Assembly (NCBI GenBank): GCA_900557315.1
Contig: USSI01000018.1
Coordinates: forward strand, 1-13,776
Length of the DNA stretch: 13,776 nucleotides
Reading direction: 5' to 3'
Source of the DNA: an uncultured Butyricicoccus sp.
GTDB taxonomy: Bacteria; Bacillota; Clostridia; Oscillospirales; Butyricicoccaceae
Below, in pieces: positions 6,606 through 13,776 of this stretch (position 1 is its first letter; the number at the start of each line of letters is the position of its first letter). Under the pieces are notes generated by a model. The model was not told where the DNA came from. It saw only the letters and a list, made by a program, of their open reading frames with translations, and searched no databases. The translations under genes and the position numbers were made by a program.

Positions 6606-6959
6606 ATGGAGGACTATCCGGGGAAAACAAGAGCCTATATTGACGATGACCTCGTACTTCATATTTACACGCCAAATGTCTTTGCTCCTGTGGTAGAGAA
6701 AGTATCTTCTGCTAAGAAAGCAAACGCACAAAGTAGTGAAGCAAAATATCTTACAATTTCCGAATATGCGGAGGTCGTAAAGAAAAGTCCTCCCCGTATC
6801 CGAGTCCTATGCTCTGAGGGTCGGTTCCCCGGAGCCGTTCGCAAAGGAAAGGTGTGGCTTATTCCAGCGGGAACCCCATTCCCAGATGATAAGCGGTTTG
6901 TTGAATATCCAAAGCGTCCAAGAAAGCAGAAAAGTGAAGGGAGCGAAAACGGAAAATGA
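6606..6959 (+). pseudogene. Helix-turn-helix (excisionase/MerR-like) protein fragment
   Basis: The frame encodes about 117 residues after ATG 6606, and the same frame is open further upstream into IS sequence. An N-terminal piece of unknown type (YIDDDLVLHIYTPNVFAPVV) is followed by a winged-HTH-like segment, TISEYAEVVKKSPPRIRVLC then GAVRKGKVWLIPAG. This is the pattern of small helix-turn-helix proteins that end with a W-x-IP wing, and a basic tail follows. The start has no good ribosome-binding site and the gene abuts the broken transposase, so the original N-terminus was probably lost in the same event. It may still give a short DNA-binding protein. Its target is unknown; in similar islands such genes sit beside restriction-modification genes. 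Confidence 0.55.
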
Positions 6960-6979
6960 GAGTTCCTTGAAATGAAGAT

Positions 6980-7427
6980 ATGCGGGTAAAATTCCCGGCT
7001 ACGGTTCAGTTTATGCGGCTAGGTTATGAGTACCAGTCTTTGAAGGATGCGGATATCCACCCCGAAACCAGAATCTTTCTCAACCGTTTTGTCCCTGCAA
7101 TCCAGCGAATCAACAGTGATAAGAACCTGACTGTCAAGCAGCTTTTGCAACGATTGAGGAAATCCATAACACCATCAAGAACAATGATATGGGAAAAGAG
7201 TTTCTGAGCCGTTTGCTGGACCAGACCGCAGACATCAAGCTCATTGACTTTGACCGTCCCGCAGATAACGATTTTGCCATCGTTGATGAGCTGACCTTCG
7301 GCCCAGAAGCAAAGGGGTCGTTCCGCCCGGATATTACCGTTCTTGTCAATGGTATTCCCCTTGGATTCCTCGAAGTAAAGAAGCCCAACAACGAGGGAGG
7401 TATTCAGAAAGAATTCCACCGTATGAT
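6980..7427 (+). pseudogene. hsdR: Type I restriction enzyme HsdR, N-terminal remnant with frameshift
   Basis: The frame starting at 6980 gives FPATVQFMRLGYEYQSLKDA and continues to Gln54 (7139-7141). The protein then carries on in the next frame from 7141 (AFATIEEIHNTIKNNDMGKEF), so about one base has been lost. The second part contains the R-subunit nuclease site, FRPDITVLVNGIPLGFLEVK, with the PD-(D/E)xK residues Asp (7330-7332), Glu (7372-7374) and Lys (7378-7380). It stops resembling HsdR at about KEFHRMI (7427), where type III Mod sequence begins. The helicase and C-terminal domains, about 85% of a normal HsdR, are missing. No hsdM or hsdS is nearby. It is not expected to function. Confidence 0.75.
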
Positions 7428-8033
7428 ACGCCAAAACCTGTCGGACTTGTTGAGAGGATGCTTGAAATTGCTTCAAACAAAGACAGCATCATTTTAGATT
7501 CTTTCGCCGGTTCCGGCACTACCGCCCATGCTGTCCTGAACATAAACAAGGCGGACGGCGGACACCGCAAGTTCATCCTCGTTGAGATGATGGATTACGC
7601 CGACAGCATCACCGCCGAGCGCGTCAAGCGCGTGATCCGTGGCTACGGCGAGGGCAAGAACGCCGTGGAGGGCACGGGCGGCAATTTCAGCTTCTATGAT
7701 TTGGGCGAGCCGCTGCTTGTGGGCGATTGCCTGAATGAAGCGGTTGCTCCGGAGAAAATCCGCGAATACATCTGGTTCATGGAAACCAAAACGCCCTATG
7801 CCCCACTCAGCAGCGGTAATCCGTATTATCTCGGTCAGCACAACAGCACGGGTTACTACTTCTACTATGAGCCGCAGCGGATCACGGTGCTGGACTATGA
7901 CTTCTTGGCTACCGTCACCGAAAAAGCAGGCGGCACCGTAATTTACGCCGACCGCTGTTCCATCAGTGACGATAAGCTGTCGCAGATGGGGATTGTTTTC
8001 AAAAAAATTCCCCGCGATATCAGCCGGTTATAA
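7422..8033 (+). pseudogene. mod: Type III restriction-modification methyltransferase (Mod), C-terminal remnant
   Basis: In the frame ending at TAA 8031-8033, homology begins at YDTPKPVGLVERMLEIAS (from about 7422), just before the AdoMet-binding motif DSFAGSGTTAHAVL (motif I). It then runs through the Mod C-terminus (FILVEMMDYADSITAERVKR and beyond). In the β-class type III Mod order, the catalytic DPPY motif and the target-recognition region come before motif I; both are missing. A 191-residue piece could be made from ATG 7458, but it could neither recognise nor methylate DNA. It ends 13 nt before the res start, the usual mod-res arrangement, so the downstream res gene is its original partner. 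Confidence 0.8.
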
Positions 8034-8046
8034 GGAGGCAGAATAC

Positions 8047-10650
8047 ATGGAACTGAAAACCTATCAGCGGCAGGTCATCGCCGATTTGAACCGCTATTTG
8101 GAATTGCTGGGCGAAACCAAGGACTATATTGCTTCCTTCCGGCTCTTTTGGCAGGAGAAGGGCGCACCCACGCTGGGCATCTATCAGGATGTATTGCCCG
8201 GCGTTCCCAATCTCTGCTTCAAGGTGCCCACCGGCGGCGGGAAAACCTTTCTTGCCTGCAACGCCGTCCGTCCGGTATTTGACGCACTGCCGTTCACCAA
8301 GACAAAAGTGGTGGTGTGGCTGGTGCCGTCCGATGCGGTCCTGACGCAGACAGTCAAAGCCCTGAAAGACCCGCGCCACCCCTACCGGCAGAAAATCGAT
8401 GTGGATTTTGGCGGGCGGGTGGAAGTCTACACAAAGCAGGAGCTTTTGAACGGGCAGAATTTCAACCCCACCGCCGTCACCGAACAGCTCTCCATTATGG
8501 TGCTGTCCTACGATTCCTTTCGCGGGCGCGGCAAGGAGGGCTTGAAAGCCTATCAGGAGAACAGCAACCTTGCCGCCTTTGCCAAGGTGCTGGGCGCGCC
8601 AGAAAATCCCATCGAAAAGGCAGACGAGACGGCGCTGTTCCAGGTCATTAACCAGCTCAACCCGCTGGTGGTCGTGGACGAGAGCCATCACGCCCGGTCG
8701 GAACTGAGCATCGAGATGCTTGCCAACTTCAACCCCTGCTTTGTGCTGGATTTGACCGCTACCCCCAAGAAGCGCAGCAACATCATCTCCTATGTGGATG
8801 CGGTGCAGCTCAAAGCGGAACACATGGTCAAGTTGCCGGTGATTGTCTATAATCGGGACAGTCAAGCCGAAGTGCTGATGGATACGATTGACCTGCGGGA
8901 CAGGCTGGAAGAAATCGCTGCGGCAGAATGTCAGAACGGCGGAAAGTACATCCGCCCTATTGCCCTGTTTCAGGCCCAGCCGAAGGGCAAGGAGGATGCG
9001 ACCACTTTTGAAAAGCTGCGGACGGAGCTGGTAAACGCTGGGATCCCCGCCGAATATATCGCCATCCGCACCGCCGATGTGAACGAGCTGAAAAATGTGG
9101 ACTTGCTGTCCCCAGACTGTCCTGTGCGGTACATCATCACGGTAAATGCGCTGAAAGAAGGATGGGACTGCCCGTTCGCCTATATTCTGGCTTCCCTTGC
9201 CAACAAAACCAGTCAGGTGGATGTGGAGCAGATTTTGGGACGCATCCTGCGCCTGCCCTACACCGCCAAGCACAAGTCAGATGCCCTGAATTGGTCCTAT
9301 GTGCTGACTTCTTCCAACGACTTCAACGATACGGTCCAGCAGATTATCCGAGGGCTGAACAGCGCCGGGTTCAGCGACAGGGATTGCCGCCTTGCAGAGA
9401 TGGCAGAACCGGTTAAGCCCGCACCAGTACCGGAGCAGCTTCCCATAATCGAGCCGGAAGCCCCGCAGGAGGACTTTGCCGGTCTGGACGGGAAATCCAT
9501 CGGGGCAGAGCTGCAACGGCGCAGAGAGAGCGAAAATTCGCCGGAATCCGCCCCGAAAGCGGACAGTATGCTTGCTGAGGCCCAGCAGGCGGGCGACGCA
9601 TACAATCAGGCGGTGCAGGGCGCGGACGACGACCCGTTTGCAGCCGCTCTGCCGTGGGAGGTACGCGACAAGGTGAACACATTCCACATCATCCCTCAAT
9701 ATCAGGAAAGCGTGGACGGCCTGCTGATCCCACAGTTTTTCCAAGTGATCCCGCAGTCCCTGTTTACCGATGGGGATAAGGTGCTGTTGAGCAAGGAAAT
9801 GCTTGCAGACGGCTTCACCCTGAAAGGCAAGGCATACGATATTGATTTTGCCGCAGCGGACGATGAGATCGTCAAAGTCGATGTGGAAACTGGCCGCAGT
9901 GTGCCGAGGGCTTACCAGATGGAAGCTGCCGACCAGCGGTATTTCAAGGAGTATTTCAGCAGTTTACCCCCGGAAAGCCGCGTGCGCCAGTGCAAGGACA
10001 TGATGATTCACCAGTTGGACAAGCTGAACATTGTGGATGGCAGCGATTTGCGTACCTATGTCAATCTCATTGTGGATGGGATGAATCGGGAGCAGCTTGC
10101 CGCTATGGAAAAAGCCCCGCTGGGCTTCGCCGCAAAAATTCGCGTCAAAATTGAGACTCTGCTGGAACAGCACTACAAGGAAACTTTCTTCACTTGGCTT
10201 GACCGGGGCAAAATCGTGTGTGAACCCAATTACCGCCTGCCTGCGGCAATCCACCCCATAAGCAGTACGGCGATTTACGGAAGGTCGCTCTATGAGGCCG
10301 AGGAGGACATGAACACGCTGGAACAGGCGCTGGTAAAGCAGTTGACGGCCATTCCCAATGTGCTGTGGTGGCACCGGAATATCGCCCGGCACGGCTTTGC
10401 CATCAACGGCTACTTTAACCACTATCCGGACATTATGATTATGACCAAGAGCGGTAAGATCATCCTCGCCGAAACCAAGGGCGAACACCTGAAAAACGAT
10501 GACAGTCAGGAGAAAATCGAGCTAGGTGCGGCTTGGCGGAATGCTGCTGGGAACCAGTACCGCTATTACATGGTGTTCCAGAACGAGGAAAATCTGCCAC
10601 ACGGAGCGGTGAGCATGGGGCAGTTTGTGGAGACGGTGAAGGCATTGTAA
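8047..10650 (+). CDS. res: Type III restriction enzyme Res-like helicase-nuclease
   Basis: The 867-residue product is an SF2 helicase fused to a C-terminal nuclease. Its start is set by AGGAGG 8 nt before ATG 8047. Motifs are Walker A PTGGGKT (61-67), Ia VVWLVPSD, II DESHH (from 211), III TAT (237-239), V NALKEGWDCPF, and VI QILGRILR (from 395). The nuclease site is PD at 794-795 followed by E-T-K at 809-811, the PD-(D/E)xK signature; all key residues are present. A Pro/Glu/Ala-rich, apparently flexible linker lies at about 454-530. Classical type III Res needs Mod for target recognition, but the adjacent mod is only a C-terminal stub. The gene is followed at 18 nt by a peptidase/PIN pair on the same strand. 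It is either an orphan or acts with a new partner. Confidence 0.9.
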   Translation: MELKTYQRQVIADLNRYLELLGETKDYIASFRLFWQEKGAPTLGIYQDVLPGVPNLCFKVPTGGGKTFLACNAVRPVFDALPFTKTKVVVWLVPSDAVLTQTVKALKDPRHPYRQKIDVDFGGRVEVYTKQELLNGQNFNPTAVTEQLSIMVLSYDSFRGRGKEGLKAYQENSNLAAFAKVLGAPENPIEKADETALFQVINQLNPLVVVDESHHARSELSIEMLANFNPCFVLDLTATPKKRSNIISYVDAVQLKAEHMVKLPVIVYNRDSQAEVLMDTIDLRDRLEEIAAAECQNGGKYIRPIALFQAQPKGKEDATTFEKLRTELVNAGIPAEYIAIRTADVNELKNVDLLSPDCPVRYIITVNALKEGWDCPFAYILASLANKTSQVDVEQILGRILRLPYTAKHKSDALNWSYVLTSSNDFNDTVQQIIRGLNSAGFSDRDCRLAEMAEPVKPAPVPEQLPIIEPEAPQEDFAGLDGKSIGAELQRRRESENSPESAPKADSMLAEAQQAGDAYNQAVQGADDDPFAAALPWEVRDKVNTFHIIPQYQESVDGLLIPQFFQVIPQSLFTDGDKVLLSKEMLADGFTLKGKAYDIDFAAADDEIVKVDVETGRSVPRAYQMEAADQRYFKEYFSSLPPESRVRQCKDMMIHQLDKLNIVDGSDLRTYVNLIVDGMNREQLAAMEKAPLGFAAKIRVKIETLLEQHYKETFFTWLDRGKIVCEPNYRLPAAIHPISSTAIYGRSLYEAEEDMNTLEQALVKQLTAIPNVLWWHRNIARHGFAINGYFNHYPDIMIMTKSGKIILAETKGEHLKNDDSQEKIELGAAWRNAAGNQYRYYMVFQNEENLPHGAVSMGQFVETVKAL

Positions 10651-10668
10651 AGGAGGTGGCTTGGCAAA

Positions 10669-11850
10669 ATGTATGTTTACGCTCGAATCAACAAAGAGAC
10701 GATGAAATTCATTAGGGAAACAAAAGCCATCACTTTGGACTATGTTTCGCGGATAACAAAATACTCCTCATCTAAGATTGAGCTTTGGGAAAACAGCGAT
10801 ACAGATAAATTTCCTACTATTAACCAAGCTAAATCGATCGCTAAGTGCTATCGTGTGCCGTTTGCGGGTTTATATATGAATGCAAATGACATCAACATAA
10901 AGCACCTCCCTAAAGTAAGAAATTTGAGGACTCTGCCTGACACAACTCTTGACAATAGCGCACTTAACTTAGCAATTATTGATGTTCTCAGTGCGCGTGA
11001 TTTGCTAATTGATTCGAAAATAGCACTGCACGAAAATATGTCTCCCTTTTCGATACAGGCAGTCGATTCTGAGGATGTTAATCAATGGGCGAAAACTATT
11101 CGTGAGGAGCTAGAATTAAGTATTGATGTCCAATATGGCTGCCAGAGTACACGACAGTTTTATTTATATGTGCTGAATGCCGTGGAAAGAGCAGGTGTAT
11201 TTGTTCATTGCTTCACCGGGATAGAAACAGAAATTGTTCGTGGCTTTGCAATTTATGAAGATTTTCTTCCCATTATCGGATTAAACAATGAGGATCGATA
11301 TCCAGCAAAAACTTTTACGATATTCCATGAGTTAGCGCATCTTATGAAGCGAAGTTCTGCTGTGTGCAATGATATGATTTCACACGATCTGGCTCAACAT
11401 GAAGAAGTTTTTTGCAATGCTGTCGCGGGAGAGATTCTTGTTCCTAAATTAAACCTAATCAAACAACTAGGAAGTCTTACCACGGATGAAATAGATTTAA
11501 ACTTAATAAGCAAACTTGCTGCGAAATTTTCCGTAAGTAAAGAGGTAATATCTCGTCGTTTGCTTGATATTGGAAAGATTTCTAAATCTCAATATTCGGC
11601 CTTAACGGACGCTATACGCATAAGTTTTGAAAATGAGCGTGAAGCGATTCGAATTAGTAGAAAAAACTCAGGAGTAAAAATACCTCGTAATATTTCAAGA
11701 GAAGCAATAGATCAAAACAGTCCCTCGTTGTGCAGGACATTTTATAATGGATTTCGAGAAGGATATTTTGATAAACAAGATGTTGCAAGATATTTGGGCA
11801 TAAAACAGCAGCATGTCGATAAATTCATGAGAGAGGTGTCAAGATGGTGA
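10669..11850 (+). CDS. Xre-type HTH / ImmA-IrrE-family zinc metallopeptidase
   Basis: The 393-residue protein starts with an HTH-like domain (about 18-65, LDYVSRITKYSSSKIELWEN...INQAKSIAKCYRVP). The central COG2856 peptidase domain follows, with zinc motif HELAH (220-224) and a downstream ligand in EEVFCNAVAGEILVP (Glu246 likely). A C-terminal region of about 100 residues has a second possible HTH near VARYLGIKQQHV. Proteins of this build act as antitoxin-like repressors or as proteases that cleave a repressor (ImmA/ImmR, IrrE/DdrO). An AGGAGGTGG ribosome-binding site overlaps the end of res, and the stop overlaps the PIN gene by 7 nt. The base composition is visibly more AT-rich than res, which suggests the pair was acquired separately. 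Confidence 0.85.
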   Translation: MYVYARINKETMKFIRETKAITLDYVSRITKYSSSKIELWENSDTDKFPTINQAKSIAKCYRVPFAGLYMNANDINIKHLPKVRNLRTLPDTTLDNSALNLAIIDVLSARDLLIDSKIALHENMSPFSIQAVDSEDVNQWAKTIREELELSIDVQYGCQSTRQFYLYVLNAVERAGVFVHCFTGIETEIVRGFAIYEDFLPIIGLNNEDRYPAKTFTIFHELAHLMKRSSAVCNDMISHDLAQHEEVFCNAVAGEILVPKLNLIKQLGSLTTDEIDLNLISKLAAKFSVSKEVISRRLLDIGKISKSQYSALTDAIRISFENEREAIRISRKNSGVKIPRNISREAIDQNSPSLCRTFYNGFREGYFDKQDVARYLGIKQQHVDKFMREVSRW

Positions 11851-12314
11851 GTAGCGAAAATACAGATAGGTACATCATTGACACCTCGTCGATTTTATCT
11901 CAAAAAGATAACGAGCCTCATCGGCGTTCAATTAACAAAACGCTCTGGAAGCATATTGATGAGTTAATCGCACAACATAGAATTGTAACTTGCTCTGAAA
12001 TAATTGAGGAAGTCAACGATGATGCTTTGAAGCAATGGTATATCGGTCTATCTGGGGAAATTCTTCCCATTGATGACGAAGTACAGGAAAATGTCAAAAA
12101 GGTTGTAACCACCAATCCCCAACTCATTGACTTCCATAAAGTTAAATCTTCTGGTGATGCTTTTCTGATTGCAACAGCAATGAAATATGGACTTACGGTG
12201 ATCACAGAGGAAAGCCAAAAAGGCGAAAAGAAAATTCCTTTTGTATGTCAAAATCTCCATGTTCCATGTGTAGATATTCTTGGCCTTTGCGAAAAAGAAG
12301 GATGGAGTTTCTAA
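11844..12314 (+). CDS. DUF4411-like PIN-domain nuclease (probable toxin)
   Basis: This 156-residue protein has a PIN fold. The first acidic residue is in YIIDTSSIL (Asp13), a glutamate lies in CSEIIEEVND (Glu52 or Glu55/56), then SSGDAFLIATAMKYGLTVITEE supplies Asp105 and Glu122/123. Together these could form the metal-binding RNase site. The size and the Asp-Thr-Ser-Ser start fit DUF4411-type proteins, which are found next to HTH/ImmA-peptidase genes. The ATG at 11844 lies inside the end of the peptidase gene (ATGGTGA overlap, frame changed), indicating coupled translation. The likely role is a ribonuclease effector or toxin held in check by the upstream protein. Substrate and activation signal are unknown. 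Transcription should stop at the hairpin 90 nt downstream. Confidence 0.8.
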   Translation: MVSSENTDRYIIDTSSILSQKDNEPHRRSINKTLWKHIDELIAQHRIVTCSEIIEEVNDDALKQWYIGLSGEILPIDDEVQENVKKVVTTNPQLIDFHKVKSSGDAFLIATAMKYGLTVITEESQKGEKKIPFVCQNLHVPCVDILGLCEKEGWSF

Positions 12315-12404
12315 ACCCGAACATACGCTTGTCCTCTCTGGGAATTCTTAAATACAATAATAAGTGCTTACTTTTTACAAAATGTATCTCATGTTTTCTG
12401 ATGG

Positions 12405-12434
12405 GGCAGCAGAGAAATCTGCTGCCTTTTTCTT
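12405..12434 (+). terminator. Rho-independent terminator after the PIN gene
   Basis: A perfect 8-bp stem, GGCAGCAG (12405-12412) and CTGCTGCC (12419-12426), with loop AGAAAT is followed by TTTTTCTT. It lies 90 nt downstream of the PIN stop and would end the res-peptidase-PIN transcript, separating it from the recombinase gene. Confidence 0.85.
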
Positions 12435-12444
12435 ATGGTGACTA

Positions 12445-12469
12445 CCCTGTGGGGATTCGTCCCGCAGGG
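12445..12469 (+). other. Second GC-rich hairpin, recombinase leader
   Basis: CCCTGTGGG (12445-12453) pairs with CCCGCAGGG (12461-12469) around GATTCGT, 9 bp with one G-U pair. No T-run follows, so it is not a standard terminator. It lies between the terminator and the translation signals of the recombinase gene, and could be a leader structure or a DNA site for the recombinase or a regulator. Confidence 0.5.
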
Positions 12470-12504
12470 CTTGTCATAAATAAACGAACAGGGAGGCGAT
12501 ACAG

Positions 12505-12603
12505 TTGAAAAGACAAATTTGCAAAAAAGGAGGTGGCATACCCATGCAGCACAAGAAAAAGGCTGTAAATTCGATGGAGGCAGGATATGACAAAACCGCT
12601 TGA
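12505..12603 (+). CDS. Possible 32-residue leader peptide overlapping the recombinase start
   Basis: A TTG at 12505 preceded by GGGAGG (12491-12496) opens a short, lysine-rich frame that ends at TGA 12601-12603, overlapping the first 17 nt of the recombinase gene in another frame. A second ribosome-binding site, AAGGAGGTGG, precedes an internal ATG at 12544 that would give 19 residues. I do not recognise the product. Two strong translation signals in front of so short a frame suggest a coupling leader or the decayed tail of an upstream recombinase-module gene. Confidence is low because short frames arise by chance. Confidence 0.3.
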   Translation: MKRQICKKGGGIPMQHKKKAVNSMEAGYDKTA

Positions 12604-13776
12604 CCCCAAGAAGATAGAATCGGCCCGTCAGTTTAGCAGCCGTGCCGAGCGCAGGGAACAGCGGCGCAAACTCATGCAGGACGAGATTGCGGAGAATCAA
12701 CGCAGCAACGGCGTTATTGTGATTCCCCCTAAAAAGTTGCAGGAAGTACAGCAAGAGCGCCCAAAACTGCGTGTTGCGGCGTACTGCCGCGTCAGCACAC
12801 AGGAAGAAGAACAGGTTGGCAGTTTTGATATGCAGGTCCGGCATTTTACCCAGCGGATTGAAGGCAATCCTGATTGGGAGCTGGTGGAAATCTATCAGGA
12901 CGAGGGCATCAGTGCTACAACCGTCAAAAAGCGCCTTGGCTTTCAAAAAATGATTGCCGATGCAGTAGACGGGGAAATTGATCTGATCCTTACCAAGAGC
13001 ATCAGCCGTTTTGGCCGGAATATTGTGGATATACTGGACAATCTGAATATTCTATCGGCGCTGAATCCCCCTGTCTCGGTGGAATTTGAGACGGAGCATA
13101 TCACCTACACAGGCGATGGAAAGAACAATCTGCTAATCGTCCTTCTGTCCGCGCTGGCAGAAATGGAATCTCAGCAGAAAAGCGAGGCCATCAAAGCGGG
13201 GATTCGCTGGCGTATGGCAGAGGGAATTTACAAATTCTCTGTACAGAATACACTGGGATTCTACCGCGACCACTTTGGCCGGTTGGTCATTGAACCGACT
13301 GAGGCGAGGATTGTTGAGTATATCTACGAGAGCTATTTGGAAGGAGCAACACCGTCAGAGATTGCGGCTGCGCTGACAGAACAGGGAATCAAATCCCCTA
13401 TGGGCAATGATAGCTGGTCTGCCGGTACCGTCCGCAGCATCCTCCGAAACGAAAAATACTGTGGTGATGCCTTGATGCAGAAAACCTATACCAAGGATTT
13501 CCGCACCCACAAGTCGGTTAAAAACACGGACTTGAATATGTATTTCAAGGAAAACCATCACACAGCGATTATCAAAAAAGAGGATTGGATAACAGTACAG
13601 AAACTGCTGTCAGAGCGGCACAGCACGGCAAAACGAGCTGCATTGCGTCGCCTGAGCAATCACTTCGTCGCATACCGCGTGAAAGATGGTCTTTTCAAGG
13701 GCTATCTGATCATGGACTCCCGATGGTCTTTTATGGAACGTCAGGAGTTTATGAACATCGTGGATGAGGCGCAAAA
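12587..13776 (+). CDS. Large serine recombinase (3' end outside window)
   Basis: The frame is open from ATG 12587 (GGAGG at 12576-12580, 6 nt spacing) to the window end, 396 codons. The catalytic resolvase domain starts at about residue 61 after a charged N-terminal extension. It shows LRVAAYCRVSTQEEEQ with nucleophile Ser70, the YQDEGISATTVKKRLGF stretch, and the ISRFGRN arginine motif, followed by LLSALAEMESQQKSE. The "Recombinase" domain (GATPSEIAAALTEQGI, then SWSAGTVRSILRNEKYCGDAL) follows, and the zinc-ribbon/coiled-coil part is probably beyond the window. Such enzymes integrate and excise phages and conjugative or mobilisable elements in Clostridia. Its presence marks this side of the accessory region as part of, or next to, a mobile element. 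Confidence 0.95.
   Translation, partial: MTKPLDPKKIESARQFSSRAERREQRRKLMQDEIAENQRSNGVIVIPPKKLQEVQQERPKLRVAAYCRVSTQEEEQVGSFDMQVRHFTQRIEGNPDWELVEIYQDEGISATTVKKRLGFQKMIADAVDGEIDLILTKSISRFGRNIVDILDNLNILSALNPPVSVEFETEHITYTGDGKNNLLIVLLSALAEMESQQKSEAIKAGIRWRMAEGIYKFSVQNTLGFYRDHFGRLVIEPTEARIVEYIYESYLEGATPSEIAAALTEQGIKSPMGNDSWSAGTVRSILRNEKYCGDALMQKTYTKDFRTHKSVKNTDLNMYFKENHHTAIIKKEDWITVQKLLSERHSTAKRAALRRLSNHFVAYRVKDGLFKGYLIMDSRWSFMERQEFMNIVDEAQ

Noticed and set aside
7130..7155. Programmed frameshift in hsdR
   Set aside because: No convincing slippery heptamer or downstream structure was seen, and the gene is cut off 290 nt later anyway; mutation in a pseudogene is enough.
8020..9273. 417-codon frame on the - strand opposite res
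   Set aside because: It is antisense to the helicase core of res, has no recognisable domain and no ribosome-binding site; a shadow frame.
1..13776. CRISPR array, tRNA, rRNA or retron-type elements
   Set aside because: No regularly spaced repeats, cloverleaf-like sequence, rRNA segments or reverse-transcriptase motif were found on either strand by reading.

Overview
The window is a mosaic, and its first ~2.9 kb almost certainly comes from a different organism than the rest. Positions 1-~2910 look enterobacterial (Klebsiella/Enterobacter-like). They hold the 3' part of a FecE/MolC-like ABC ATPase (+ strand), a convergent signal-less ModA-like binding protein with a ModE-like palindrome at its start, a shikimate-dehydrogenase-like oxidoreductase, and the C-terminal ~260 residues of an anion/cation:proton symporter-type MFS permease.

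Positions ~2910-6340 look like a GC-rich gut Firmicute (Clostridia, Oscillospiraceae-like). Reading on the - strand from a promoter at about 6319-6346, they hold apbE (lipoprotein flavin transferase), a NusG-domain-II protein, a Gx/HepI-like membrane protein, rnfC, and then only the first ~40 codons of rnfD. The genes are packed head to tail with 4-nt stop/start overlaps (GTGA, TTGA, ATGA). This is the start of a Firmicutes rnf operon together with its flavinylation helpers. At about 2904-2921 the RnfD reading frame runs in frame into the middle of the enterobacterial MFS gene through a shared Phe-Gly-Trp-Arg-Ala-Leu-like stretch. I read this as a chimeric join, most likely from assembly, and not as a real fusion gene.

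Positions ~6350-13776 (+ strand) are an accessory, defence-island-like region. It opens with an AT-rich spacer and then a run of gene debris: the left end and first 24 codons of an IS3-type element, a fragment of a small HTH protein, the N-terminus of a type I restriction HsdR with a 1-nt frameshift, and the C-terminus of a type III Mod methylase joined directly to the HsdR piece. Three intact, closely packed genes follow: an 867-aa type III Res-like helicase-nuclease, an AT-rich Xre-HTH/ImmA-type zinc peptidase, and a DUF4411-like PIN nuclease that overlaps the peptidase by 7 nt. After a clear rho-independent terminator and a second hairpin comes a large serine recombinase that runs off the window.

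The Res gene has no functional Mod partner here and sits 18 nt from a probable toxin-antitoxin-like peptidase/PIN pair. It is either the remnant of a decayed type III system or a rebuilt three-gene defence module. No tRNA, rRNA or CRISPR array was seen.
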